NCBI RefSeq assembly: GCF_001010355.1
Contig: NZ_JPLA01000043.1
Coordinates: 62,001-126,000 of the forward strand
DNA: 64,000 nucleotides
Direction: 5' to 3'
Origin: Dyella japonica DSM 16301
GTDB lineage: Bacteria > Pseudomonadota > Gammaproteobacteria > Xanthomonadales > Rhodanobacteraceae
A program made the translations under genes and the position numbers. Below are positions 47,521-55,661 of this stretch, piece by piece (the first letter of the stretch is position 1; each line of letters starts with the position of its first letter). Under the pieces are notes generated by a model. The model made no database searches. It was not told the origin of the DNA and was given only the letters and a program-made list of their open reading frames with translations.

Positions 47521-47600
47521 GAGCGCACCCTGTGCGCGACCGCACCCTCCAAGGTCTCCGCATGGTCGGGCCGTCGCGCACAGGGTGCGCTCCTACAAGG
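47513..47600. repeat. 28-bp perfect inverted repeat at the phosphatase stop codon
   Basis: Arms 47513-47540 and 47573-47600 are perfectly complementary around 32 bases. The arm core GAGCGCACCCTGTGCGCGAC is a palindromic motif of the type dispersed between genes in pseudomonads and xanthomonads. The left arm contains the phosphatase stop codon. Confidence 0.85.
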
Positions 47601-47610
47601 GTACGGCCAT

Positions 47611-47642
47611 AAAAAAAGCCGCGGCATTGCCGCGGCTTTTTT
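47611..47642. terminator. Bidirectional terminator between the phosphatase and transketolase genes
   Basis: An 8-bp stem GCCGCGGC-ATT-GCCGCGGC is flanked by seven A and six T, so it works for both converging transcripts. Confidence 0.93.
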
Positions 47643-47657
47643 CATTCAGCGCGGGCC

Positions 47658-49661
47658 TCAGCCGACCACGCGCTTCACCGCATCGACCACGTGGGCCACG
47701 GTGAAACCGAAGTGCTCGAACAGCTGCGGTGCCGGCGCCGAGGCGCCGAACGTGGTCATGCCGACCACGTCGCCATCCAGGCCCACGTACTTGCGCCAGA
47801 AGTCGGACGTGGCTGCTTCCACCGCGACGCGTGCGCGGCACCAGCCCGGCAAGATCGCTTCACGGTATTCCAGCGGCTGTGCGTCGAACACTTCCGTGCA
47901 CGGCATCGACACCACACGTACCGGCACGTTCTGCTGGGCCAGGGTGCGGGCCGCTTCCATTGCCAGTTCCACTTCCGAACCGGTGGCGATCAGGATGGCC
48001 TTGAACTTGGTGTCCTGCGGATCGGACAGCACGTAGGCACCGCGTGCGATATCGGCCACCTGCTGCGCGCTGCGCTGCTGGTGCTTGAGGTTCTGGCGCG
48101 AGAACACCAGGCACGCCGGGTTGCCCTTGCGCTCGATCGCGAGCTTCCACGACATCGCCGATTCCACCGCGTCGCACGGGCGCCACACCTGGTTGTTCGG
48201 GATATAGCGCAGCGAAGCGAGATGCTCCACCGGCTGATGGGTCGGGCCGTCTTCGCCCAGGCCGATCGAATCGTGCGTGTAGACGTGGATAGCGTGCGCC
48301 GGAATCAGCGCACTCATGCGCACCGCGTTGCGCGCATAGTCGGAGAACACCAGGAAGGTGGCGTCGTACGGAATGAAGCCGCCATGCAGCGCCAGGCCAT
48401 TGGCGATCGCGGTCATGCCGAACTCGCGCACGCCGTAATACACGTAGTTGCCCTTCGGATCGAAACCGTTGCCGGCGTCGACACTGCCCTTCCACTTGGT
48501 CAGGTTGGAGCCGGCCAGGTCGGCCGAGCCGCCGATCAGTTCCGGCAGCAGCGGCGCGAACGCGTCGATGGTCATCTGCGAGGCCTTGCGCGAAGCGATC
48601 TCCGGGCCGTCGGCCTGCAGCTTGTCGACGAAGGCCTGCGACTTGGCCGCCCAATCGGAAGGCAGTTCGCCCGACACGCGACGATTGAATTCCGCCGCCA
48701 GTTCCGGGAAGGCCGCCGAATACTTGGCCACCGCGTCATGCCACTTCTGCTCGCGCTCGACGCCCGACTTCTTGTGGTCCCAGCCGGCGTAGATGTCGGC
48801 CGGAATCTCGAACGGCGCGTAACGCCAGTCCAGCGCGTCGCGTGCGCCGGCCACTTCGTCCTTGCCCAGCGCGGCGCCGTGGCTCTCTTCCTTGCCCTGC
48901 TTGTGCGGCGCGCCGAAGCCGATGATGGTCTTGGCGCAGATCAGCGTGGGCTTGTCGGACTGGCTGGTGGCGGCCGCGATGGCCTGCTTGATGGCATCGG
49001 CGTCATGGCCGTCCACGCCGCGGATCACGTTCCAGCCGTACGCCTCGAAACGCTCCGGCGTGTTGTCGGTGAACCAGCCGTGCACTTCGCCGTCGATGGA
49101 GATGCCGTTGTCGTCGTACACCGCGACCAGCTTGCCCAGCTTCCAGGTGCCGGCCAGCGAGGCAACTTCATGCGAGATGCCTTCCATCAGGCAGCCATCG
49201 CCCAGGAACACATAGGTGTGGTGGTTGACGATCTCGTGGCCCGGGCGGTTGAAGTGTGCGGCGAGCACCTTCTCGGCCAGCGCAAAACCGACGGCATTGG
49301 CCAGGCCCTGGCCGAGCGGACCGGTGGTGGTCTCCACGCCTGGGGTTTCGCTGGCTTCCGGATGGCCGGCGGTCTTGGAATGCAGCTGGCGGAAGCGCTT
49401 GAGCTGATCCATCGGCAGGTCGTAGCCGGTCAAGTGCAGCAGGGCGTACTGCAGCATCGAGCCGTGGCCGTTGGAGAGCACGAATCGGTCGCGGTTGAAC
49501 CACTTCGGGTTGGTCGGGTTGTGCTGGAGGAAGTCGTTCCACAGCACTTCGGCGATATCCGCCATGCCCATGGGCATGCCCGGGTGGCCGGAATTGGCCT
49601 TCTCCACAGCGTCCATGGCGAGGGCGCGTACGGCATTGGCAAGTTCGCGACGGGTTGTCAT
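47658..49661 (-). CDS. tkt: Transketolase
   Basis: This TPP enzyme exchanges two-carbon units in the pentose phosphate pathway. It is 667 residues, close to E. coli TktA. Start region [22 protein letters not shown] site [21 protein letters not shown]; transketolase motif [18 protein letters not shown]-terminal domain [14 protein letters not shown]. It is convergent with pgk-phosphatase and divergent from the first beta-barrel gene. Confidence 0.97.
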   Translation of the reverse strand: MTTRRELANAVRALAMDAVEKANSGHPGMPMGMADIAEVLWNDFLQHNPTNPKWFNRDRFVLSNGHGSMLQYALLHLTGYDLPMDQLKRFRQLHSKTAGHPEASETPGVETTTGPLGQGLANAVGFALAEKVLAAHFNRPGHEIVNHHTYVFLGDGCLMEGISHEVASLAGTWKLGKLVAVYDDNGISIDGEVHGWFTDNTPERFEAYGWNVIRGVDGHDADAIKQAIAAATSQSDKPTLICAKTIIGFGAPHKQGKEESHGAALGKDEVAGARDALDWRYAPFEIPADIYAGWDHKKSGVEREQKWHDAVAKYSAAFPELAAEFNRRVSGELPSDWAAKSQAFVDKLQADGPEIASRKASQMTIDAFAPLLPELIGGSADLAGSNLTKWKGSVDAGNGFDPKGNYVYYGVREFGMTAIANGLALHGGFIPYDATFLVFSDYARNAVRMSALIPAHAIHVYTHDSIGLGEDGPTHQPVEHLASLRYIPNNQVWRPCDAVESAMSWKLAIERKGNPACLVFSRQNLKHQQRSAQQVADIARGAYVLSDPQDTKFKAILIATGSEVELAMEAARTLAQQNVPVRVVSMPCTEVFDAQPLEYREAILPGWCRARVAVEAATSDFWRKYVGLDGDVVGMTTFGASAPAPQLFEHFGFTVAHVVDAVKRVVG

Positions 49662-49749
49662 CTAGGGGTCTCCGGGGAAGGCGGCCATAAAAGTACGTAT
49701 TGTCGCCGATCCTGCTTACCCCTGTCGTCACTCACACCCTCTTACCCAA

Positions 49750-49778
49750 TTGTTAAGAAAATTAACTCACCCTTAATA
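49750..49778 (+). promoter_or_regulatory. Candidate sigma-70 promoter of the first beta-barrel gene
   Basis: TTGTTA (49750-49755) and TTAATA (49773-49778) are separated by 17 bases inside an A/T-rich patch that stands out from the GC-rich surroundings. The coding start is 137 bases downstream, so a long leader would exist. Confidence 0.5.
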
Positions 49779-49914
49779 GTGAACTAACGAGTATTGAAAC
49801 TAATCGACCCACTCACCATCTAAGTAAAAGTACCGGGTCCACAAGGTACCCAGCCGCGCTCCGCCGAACCCCCGGCGCCGCGGACTGGCCCAATAAGATG
49901 ATGAGGAGTCCCCC

Positions 49915-50532
49915 ATGAAGAACACCATTCTTGCTCTCGCCCTGGCTACGGCCGGTCTCGCCGTCGTCCCGGCGGCTTTCGCCCAGGACGCCGCCCAAGG
50001 CAACGCCCAACAGGGCTGGTACCTCGGCGCCAACGCCGGCTACGCCCAGGTGCAGAAGGGCCCCTACGACAACGGCGCGTTCGCCGGTGGCGTGAAGGGT
50101 GGTTACCGTTTCGCGATCAACCCGGATACCTCCCTGGGTGCGGAAGTGGGTTACGTCTATCTCGGCCGCGCTGACGCGCGTGGCCAGTACACCCAGAACT
50201 ACGCCAACTACAACGGCGACAACGGCAAGTCCAAGCTGCAGGGCGCGACCGCCGGCCTGAACCTGCGTTACAGCTTCAGCCCGAACTGGTACGGCGAAGT
50301 CCGTGGCGGCGCCTTCTTCGCCAAGGGCTCGGGCCTGACCAACGACAAGACCAATCCGGAGATGGTCAACTTCAACAGCACGCGTTACTACGCGGGTCTG
50401 GGTGCGGGTTACAACATCAACAAGAACATCAGCGTTGGCCTGAACTGGGATTACTACGACGGCAGCCAGAGCGACAAGAACATCCACCTGCCGACCAACC
50501 TGTACAGCGTGAGCGCGGAATACCGCTTCTGA
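49915..50532 (+). CDS. Outer-membrane beta-barrel protein 1
   Basis: This 205-residue protein has a signal peptide cleaved after FAQ (residue 23) and a body of alternating amphipathic strands (GWYLGANAGYAQV, VKGGYRFAINPDTSLGAEVGYVYL, RYYAGLGAGYNINKNISVGLNWDYY). It ends in EYRF, the aromatic C-terminal signal for BAM insertion. The size fits an 8-strand OmpA/OmpX-like barrel without a periplasmic domain. GATGAGGAG lies before the ATG. A paralogue follows. Its role may be adhesion, stability or stress response; nothing more specific can be said. Confidence 0.88.
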   Translation: MKNTILALALATAGLAVVPAAFAQDAAQGNAQQGWYLGANAGYAQVQKGPYDNGAFAGGVKGGYRFAINPDTSLGAEVGYVYLGRADARGQYTQNYANYNGDNGKSKLQGATAGLNLRYSFSPNWYGEVRGGAFFAKGSGLTNDKTNPEMVNFNSTRYYAGLGAGYNINKNISVGLNWDYYDGSQSDKNIHLPTNLYSVSAEYRF

Positions 50533-50557
50533 TCCACGCGTACGGTGAAACAAAAAA

Positions 50558-50582
50558 GGGCGCCGAAAGGCGCCCTTTTTTT
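50558..50582 (+). terminator. Terminator of beta-barrel gene 1
   Basis: A stem GGGCGCC-GAAA-GGCGCCC is followed by seven T. It separates the two paralogous genes transcriptionally. Confidence 0.93.
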
Positions 50583-50747
50583 CTTTGTTGCACACCAGGA
50601 AAAGTCTTTGCCTCGCGAATCAAGAGCATTCCTAAGGACCTGCCGACTGTCTCCGGTCTAACCTTTCCAGTCGGCTCACACGGACCCGGCCGCGCTCCAC
50701 TTGCGGCCCTGGCGGAGTCGATCCTGTCCCACAATGGAATGCTCCCC

Positions 50748-51356
50748 ATGAAAAAAATGATTGCGGCTTTTGCGTTGGCCACGGCTGGCTTCATCACCCT
50801 CCCGGCAACTGCGCAAACAGCCGGTGGCAACTACCAGCCCAGCCAGCCGGTAGGCAGCAGCAACTGGTTCATCCGTGGCGGCGTAGGCGAAGGTCATATG
50901 GCAGATGCGCCTTATGGCAATCACCCAACCTCCTACGACCTCAGCGGCGGCTATCGCGTGAAGGTCGGTCCCGATCTCGGCTTTGGCGTCGAGCTGGGCT
51001 ACAACCATATGGGCACGACCCAGTGGAAGGTAGGCAATCCGTCAGCCCCCTTCACCAAGCGCCAGGACATGCATGGCTGGACCGCTGGCTTCAACGGCAG
51101 GATCAACCTCTGGCAGGGCCTGTATTGGAGTGGACGCGCTGGCGCCTATGCCTGGGAAGCCCACGGCTACAACGATCAGCTCGACCGCAAGCACCAGAGC
51201 GGCACCAGCTGGTATGTCGGCACCGGCGTTGGCTACGATTTCAACGAACGCTTCAGCCTTGGGCTGGCCTACGACTACTACAAGGCGGATATGAGCCGTG
51301 ATTACGGTGTGCGGTCGACGGACTCCCTCTCCCTCTCCGCGGAATACCGGTTCTGA
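50748..51356 (+). CDS. Outer-membrane beta-barrel protein 2
   Basis: This is a 202-residue paralogue of the preceding barrel, from the ATG at 50748 (another ATG three codons earlier). The signal peptide ends around TAQ (residue 20). Strands such as NWFIRGGVGEGHM, LGFGVELGYNHMG, WTAGFNGRINLWQGLYWSG and FSLGLAYDYYKADM alternate, and it ends SLSLSAEYRF. The C-termini of the two proteins (SAEYRF) are the same. Each has its own terminator, so they are regulated apart. Confidence 0.87.
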   Translation: MKKMIAAFALATAGFITLPATAQTAGGNYQPSQPVGSSNWFIRGGVGEGHMADAPYGNHPTSYDLSGGYRVKVGPDLGFGVELGYNHMGTTQWKVGNPSAPFTKRQDMHGWTAGFNGRINLWQGLYWSGRAGAYAWEAHGYNDQLDRKHQSGTSWYVGTGVGYDFNERFSLGLAYDYYKADMSRDYGVRSTDSLSLSAEYRF

Positions 51357-51377
51357 TCTTTCAGCTAGTGCAAAACA

Positions 51378-51410
51378 AAAACGGGCGCCTCGCGGCGCCC
51401 GTTTTCTTTT
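51378..51410. terminator. Bidirectional terminator, beta-barrel 2 / aldolase
   Basis: A 12-bp stem (AAAACGGGCGCC / GGCGCCCGTTTT) with a TCGC loop has T-rich sequence on both sides, so it serves both converging genes. Confidence 0.93.
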
Positions 51411-51432
51411 GTAGCGATGAAGAAGCGATCGC

Positions 51433-52440
51433 TTACTTGGCGTTCCACTGGCCCAGCGCGGCGAGGCCGTTGTCCTTGGCGCGAGCCAGCACGGTCTTCT
51501 GCGCGTCGGCGTAGTTCGCCTTCATGTCCTTGGACCACAGCTTCAACGCGGCCTGCTGCATGGCACGGCCGTAGGAGAAGCTCAGCGGCCACGGGTGCGG
51601 ACCCATGCGGTTCATCGCATTGAGGTGGGCGGTGGACTGCTCGTCGGTCTGGCCGCCCGAGAGGAACACGATGCCCGGCAACGTAGCCGGCACGGTGGTC
51701 TTGAGCACGCGCACGGTGGCTTCGGCGACTTCTTCCACTTCGGCCTGCTCGTCCGAATCCTTGCCCGGAATGACCATGCTGACCTTCAGGATGGTGCCTT
51801 CGAGCATCACGTTCTGCTCGTACAGCGCATTGAACAGGCTGCGCAGCACGGCTTCGTGCACTTCGTAGCTGACTTCGATGCTGTGGTCGCCGTCCATGAT
51901 CACTTCTGGCTCGACCATCGGCACCAGGCCGGCTTCCTGGCACAGCGCGGCGTAACGGGCCAGCGCGTGGCAGTTCGCTTCGATCGCGGTGGAGGACGGG
52001 TTGTCTTCGCTGATGTTGATCACGGCGCGCCACTTGGCGAACTGCGCACCCAGCTTCACGTACTCGGCCAGGCGCTCACGCAGGCCATCGAGGCCTTCGG
52101 TGACCACGTCGCCCGGGAAACCGGCCAGCGGCACCGGACCCTTGTCGACCTTGATGCCCGGGATGATGCCGTTCTTCTTCATCACCTGGGTGAACGGCAC
52201 GCCGTCCTTGGTCGACTGGCGGATGGTTTCGTCGTACAGGATCGCGCCGGAAATGTGCTCGTTGAGATTGGGCGCGGTGAGCAGCAGCTCACGGTAGGCG
52301 CGACGGTTCTCTTCGGTGTTGTCGATGCCAACGGCCTCGAAACGCTTCTTGATGGTGTTGGTCGACTCGTCGATGGCGATGATGCCCTTGCCGGGCGCGA
52401 CCATCGCGAGGGCAACGCTTTCGAGATCTTCGATGCTCAT
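51433..52440 (-). CDS. fbaB: Fructose-bisphosphate aldolase, class I
   Basis: This metal-independent aldolase splits or forms fructose-1,6-bisphosphate. It is 335 residues. The Schiff-base lysine is K219 in EGTILKVSM; GIIAIDESTNTI and GIKVDKGPVPLAG are class I signatures, and PWPLSFSYGRAMQ is near the C-terminus. It resembles the animal/plant type of class I aldolase rather than E. coli FbaB (DhnA type); the symbol is used only for class I. Its start is preceded by CCGGAGTTGTC. Confidence 0.94.
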   Translation of the reverse strand: MSIEDLESVALAMVAPGKGIIAIDESTNTIKKRFEAVGIDNTEENRRAYRELLLTAPNLNEHISGAILYDETIRQSTKDGVPFTQVMKKNGIIPGIKVDKGPVPLAGFPGDVVTEGLDGLRERLAEYVKLGAQFAKWRAVINISEDNPSSTAIEANCHALARYAALCQEAGLVPMVEPEVIMDGDHSIEVSYEVHEAVLRSLFNALYEQNVMLEGTILKVSMVIPGKDSDEQAEVEEVAEATVRVLKTTVPATLPGIVFLSGGQTDEQSTAHLNAMNRMGPHPWPLSFSYGRAMQQAALKLWSKDMKANYADAQKTVLARAKDNGLAALGQWNAK

Positions 52441-52589
52441 GACAACTCCGGATACTTAGGCGGTGTGGGCCGCACAAGGTGATGCCGCCCGGGGGCGGCA
52501 AGGTCGTGAAAGGCCGCGATTATAGGCCATAAGCCCGCCCAGGGCCTGGAACGGCCCTGAACGGCGCCAGGGCTGGGCTGGCGCGGCCC

Positions 52590-53036
52590 TCAGGCCTGGT
52601 CGAAGTTGGGCAGCTTGCAGGCGTCGATGATGGCCTGCTTCTGCGCGGCGTCGGCCGGCAGGTTGAACGGCACGATGTAATAGGTGTTCACCGGCTCGTG
52701 GGTGCTGTTCTTCAGCGACGGGCCGTAGCGAAGATTGGTCACCACGCTCTTGGCCACGGCATCGAGGTCGCTCTGCGGAACCACCTTGCGCACGGTGATG
52801 TTCTGCGGGACGCCATCGGTACCGATCATGAAGCTCACGGCCACGCAGCCGGGCTTGTCCATGTTGCGGCCGCTGTTGGGAATGTCCGCGTCGACCTTGG
52901 TATTGAGCATCAGCCAGTAGGCCTGGATGTGCTCGGGGCCGACCATGCGAGCCTGGGACTGTGCCATGACCGGGGAAACCATGCCGGCAAAAGCGATGGC
53001 AACGGCCGAACAGATCGTTAAGAGCTTCGTTTGCAT
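52590..53036 (-). CDS. Secreted TonB C-terminal-like domain protein
   Basis: This 148-residue protein has a signal peptide (cleavage after VMAQ, about residue 26) and a domain with the TonB-C pattern CVAVSFMIGTDGVPQNITVRKVVPQSDLDAVAKSVV followed by RYGPSLKN. It lacks the membrane anchor and proline-rich spacer of TonB, so it is a free periplasmic single-domain protein. Two cysteines in the mature part (GCVAV and DACKL) may form a disulfide. The function is unknown. Confidence 0.82.
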   Translation of the reverse strand: MQTKLLTICSAVAIAFAGMVSPVMAQSQARMVGPEHIQAYWLMLNTKVDADIPNSGRNMDKPGCVAVSFMIGTDGVPQNITVRKVVPQSDLDAVAKSVVTNLRYGPSLKNSTHEPVNTYYIVPFNLPADAAQKQAIIDACKLPNFDQA

Positions 53037-53075
53037 GTTTGTCTCCCAAACCGCGACGTGCGGCCTGCAGCTAGT

Positions 53076-53621
53076 TTAGCCTTCGCGGGCCTCGTCGACC
53101 GCAATCGCCACAGGCTGCCCGGCCGTTCGCAATTGCTGCAGATACGCCGTCAAGCCACGTGCGCCAAGAGTCAGCGCAAGACCTGCCACCGCAGCCACGA
53201 CGTACTCCACAAACATGGTCTTTTCGTAGGTGGGCGGAGTCATGGGCACGCCGCCGACCATGATGTGGTTATAGGCCAGCAAATTGAGGCCGTGCGCCAG
53301 CATGCCCGCGAGCCCCGTGATGAGCTTGTAGATACCCGCTACCGAAAAGGCGATGTACTGCAGTTGGATCGCACTGATGTCGCTTTCGAACACGTCCCGA
53401 TGGGCGCTGCCTGCGGCCCACCAGGCCAGTAGCCCAGGCTTGATCCAAAGGACGAAGGCGAGCACGAGACCCAGTCCATCCAGCACGATGGCGTCGATCG
53501 CCAGCTGCCCGTCTGCGCGTATGACAAATAGCCGTGGCCATTGCTCGACCAGACCCACCGCCATGAGCACGGCGCCCAATCGGATCGCCATGCAAAGCAC
53601 GCTATAGAGTGTCGTTTTCAT
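53076..53621 (-). CDS. Uncharacterised four-helix membrane protein
   Basis: I do not recognise this family. It has 181 residues from the ATG at 53621, with CAGGGGAA upstream (the frame is open 36 codons further, without a ribosome site). Four hydrophobic segments are near residues 5-23, 40-58, 85-110 and 130-150. Short charged loops and no conserved catalytic motif are visible. It sits between the TonB-C-like gene and pyk on the same strand. Confidence 0.75.
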   Translation of the reverse strand: MKTTLYSVLCMAIRLGAVLMAVGLVEQWPRLFVIRADGQLAIDAIVLDGLGLVLAFVLWIKPGLLAWWAAGSAHRDVFESDISAIQLQYIAFSVAGIYKLITGLAGMLAHGLNLLAYNHIMVGGVPMTPPTYEKTMFVEYVVAAVAGLALTLGARGLTAYLQQLRTAGQPVAIAVDEAREG

Positions 53622-53741
53622 GCATTCCCCTGAATGATTGCCTGAATAAACCCCGGCCCAGACAGTATCAGGTCGACGGAGCGCCATCGTCCGCCGACCC
53701 GGCCCACACCAGGTCGACGGACGAGGCAACTCAACGATCGC

Positions 53742-55214
53742 TTAGAGGTCGCGCAGGCACTCCACCACGCCTTCGGCGCCCACCGAGAGCAGCTTCAAGG
53801 TGTTGGTGCCGCCGCCCTGGCCGATGTGATCGCCATGGGTCAGCACCACGCGATCGCCCTCGGTCAGCTTGCCCGCGACGTACAGCTGGCGCACGGCATC
53901 GCGCGCGGAGCCGGCCGGCGTCTGCGAGACATGGGTGAACTTCACGGCCGTGACGTCGCGGAAGATCGACATGCGGCGGCGCGCATCGTCGAACGGCGAC
54001 AGCGCATAGATCGGCACCGCGCTGCGATAACGCGACAGCCACTGCGCGGTGGCGCCCGACTCGGTCAACGCGACGATGGCGCGCACGCCGAGCTGGCTGG
54101 CCAGCACCATCGCCGCGAGGGCAATGGCCTGGTCGGTGCGATCGAGCAGGTGGCCCTGCGTGGCGGGATCTTCCTTGGGTTCGAACTGGCGTTCGGCGCC
54201 CAGGCAGATACGGCGCAGCGCGGCTACGGCCTTGTCCGGATGCGCGCCGGCGGCGGATTCTTCCGACAGCATCACCGCATCGGTGCCGTCGATCACGGCG
54301 TTGGCCACGTCCATCACTTCGGCGCGGGTCGGGATGGGCGAGCGCACCATCGACTGCAGCATCTGCGTGGCGGTGATCACGGCGCGATTGCGCTGCACCG
54401 ATTCGCGGATGATCTTCTTCTGCAGGCCGGGCAGTTCGGCGTCGCCGATTTCCACGCCCAGGTCGCCACGCGCCACCATCACCACGTCGGAGGCGTCGAT
54501 GATTTCGCCGAGCACCGGGATGGCGTCGGCGCGTTCGATCTTCGCCACCAGCGATGCCTTGCCACCGGCTTCTTCCAGCAGGCGACGCGCCTCGTTCATG
54601 TCGGCGGCGGAACGCACGAACGACACGGCAAGGAAGTCGCAGCCGATTTCCGCGGCGAGCTTGATGTCGGCCTTGTCCTTGTCCGACAACGCCGATACCG
54701 AGAGGCCGCCGCCCTGGCGATTGAGGCCCTTGCGGTCGGAGAGCTTGCCGGCGATCAGCACGCGGCAGCGGATTTCCTGGCCGACCACCGCCTCGACGGT
54801 GAGCGCGACGAGGCCATCGTCGAGCAACAGCACGTCGCCCGCGGACACGTCCTTGGGCAGGTCGTAGTAGCTGACGCCCACGCGGGTGTTGTCACCCAGC
54901 GGCGCGCCCGGGCTGCAATCGAGCACGAAGCTGTCGCCCACCTTGAGTTCGATCGGACCGTTGGCGAAACGCTCGACGCGAATCTTGGGACCCTGCAGGT
55001 CGGCGAGCACGCCGACCTCGCGGCCCAGCTTGGTCGCCGCATCGCGCACGGCCACCGCACGGGCGCGGTGATCGTCGGGCTGGCCGTGGGAGAGGTTCAG
55101 CCGAACCACGTCCACGCCTTCGGCGATGATTTTTTCGAGCATGCCAGGCGCGTCGGTCGCGGGACCGAGGGTGGCAACAATTTTTGTGCGTCGCAGCGGA
55201 TTGTCAGTAGTCAT
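53742..55214 (-). CDS. pyk: Pyruvate kinase
   Basis: This enzyme makes pyruvate and ATP from phosphoenolpyruvate. It is 490 residues. TKIVATLGPATDAPGML and VVRLNLSHG open the barrel; the catalytic lysine signature is SLVAKIERADAIPVLGEI, followed by MVARGDLGVEIG and TQMLQSMVRSPIPTRAEV. The C-terminal allosteric domain is present and ends in GDHIGQGGGTNTLKLL, which is typical of pyruvate kinase type II. Confidence 0.97.
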   Translation of the reverse strand: MTTDNPLRRTKIVATLGPATDAPGMLEKIIAEGVDVVRLNLSHGQPDDHRARAVAVRDAATKLGREVGVLADLQGPKIRVERFANGPIELKVGDSFVLDCSPGAPLGDNTRVGVSYYDLPKDVSAGDVLLLDDGLVALTVEAVVGQEIRCRVLIAGKLSDRKGLNRQGGGLSVSALSDKDKADIKLAAEIGCDFLAVSFVRSAADMNEARRLLEEAGGKASLVAKIERADAIPVLGEIIDASDVVMVARGDLGVEIGDAELPGLQKKIIRESVQRNRAVITATQMLQSMVRSPIPTRAEVMDVANAVIDGTDAVMLSEESAAGAHPDKAVAALRRICLGAERQFEPKEDPATQGHLLDRTDQAIALAAMVLASQLGVRAIVALTESGATAQWLSRYRSAVPIYALSPFDDARRRMSIFRDVTAVKFTHVSQTPAGSARDAVRQLYVAGKLTEGDRVVLTHGDHIGQGGGTNTLKLLSVGAEGVVECLRDL

Positions 55215-55661
55215 ACATCGAGACTAGCAAAATCACGCCGATCTTCCAGAGGCCTGGCGCAGGCTTTTTGGCCTTGTTTTCACTCACCCAAGTGGACTGG
55301 TTGTGGCATGCGGACCACCTGCCCCCACTGGTATTACGCACTGACAGTGAGAATGGGGTCAACACAAATAACTGGTCTGCTCGATGGACGGACAGACGTC
55401 CAAACACTGGTGTCATGGCGCGCCGTCTTCAATTCCACTCTGCCGGTCTGCAGCAGCCACGGAACGCTCGGACGACGGGGAGCATGACGGCGCCTTCGGG
55501 CGCGCCGCAGTTTCGTTTTGCACTGCAGCACACATGATCGAAAAATGATCAGCAAGGGCGATGGCATCGCGCGCGCATGGACTTGCGATCGCCCATCGTC
55601 CATGCGCTAGCATCGCCGGGCGGATGGAGGGATCCGCGACAGGGACTCAAGGGGAACGCTC
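55215..55661. other. 447-base gene-free divergent region (pyk / S9 peptidase)
   Basis: This region must hold the divergent promoters. A TTGACC hexamer on the reverse strand and an 11-base palindrome CACTGACAGTG (55339-55349) could be part of pyk control, but spacing to a -10 is poor. Small open frames here show no protein-like sequence. Confidence 0.4.

Noticed and set aside
55268..55537. A small forward frame in the pyk/S9 intergenic region
   Set aside because: It has no ribosome site, no protein-like pattern and no partner; it is best read as non-coding.
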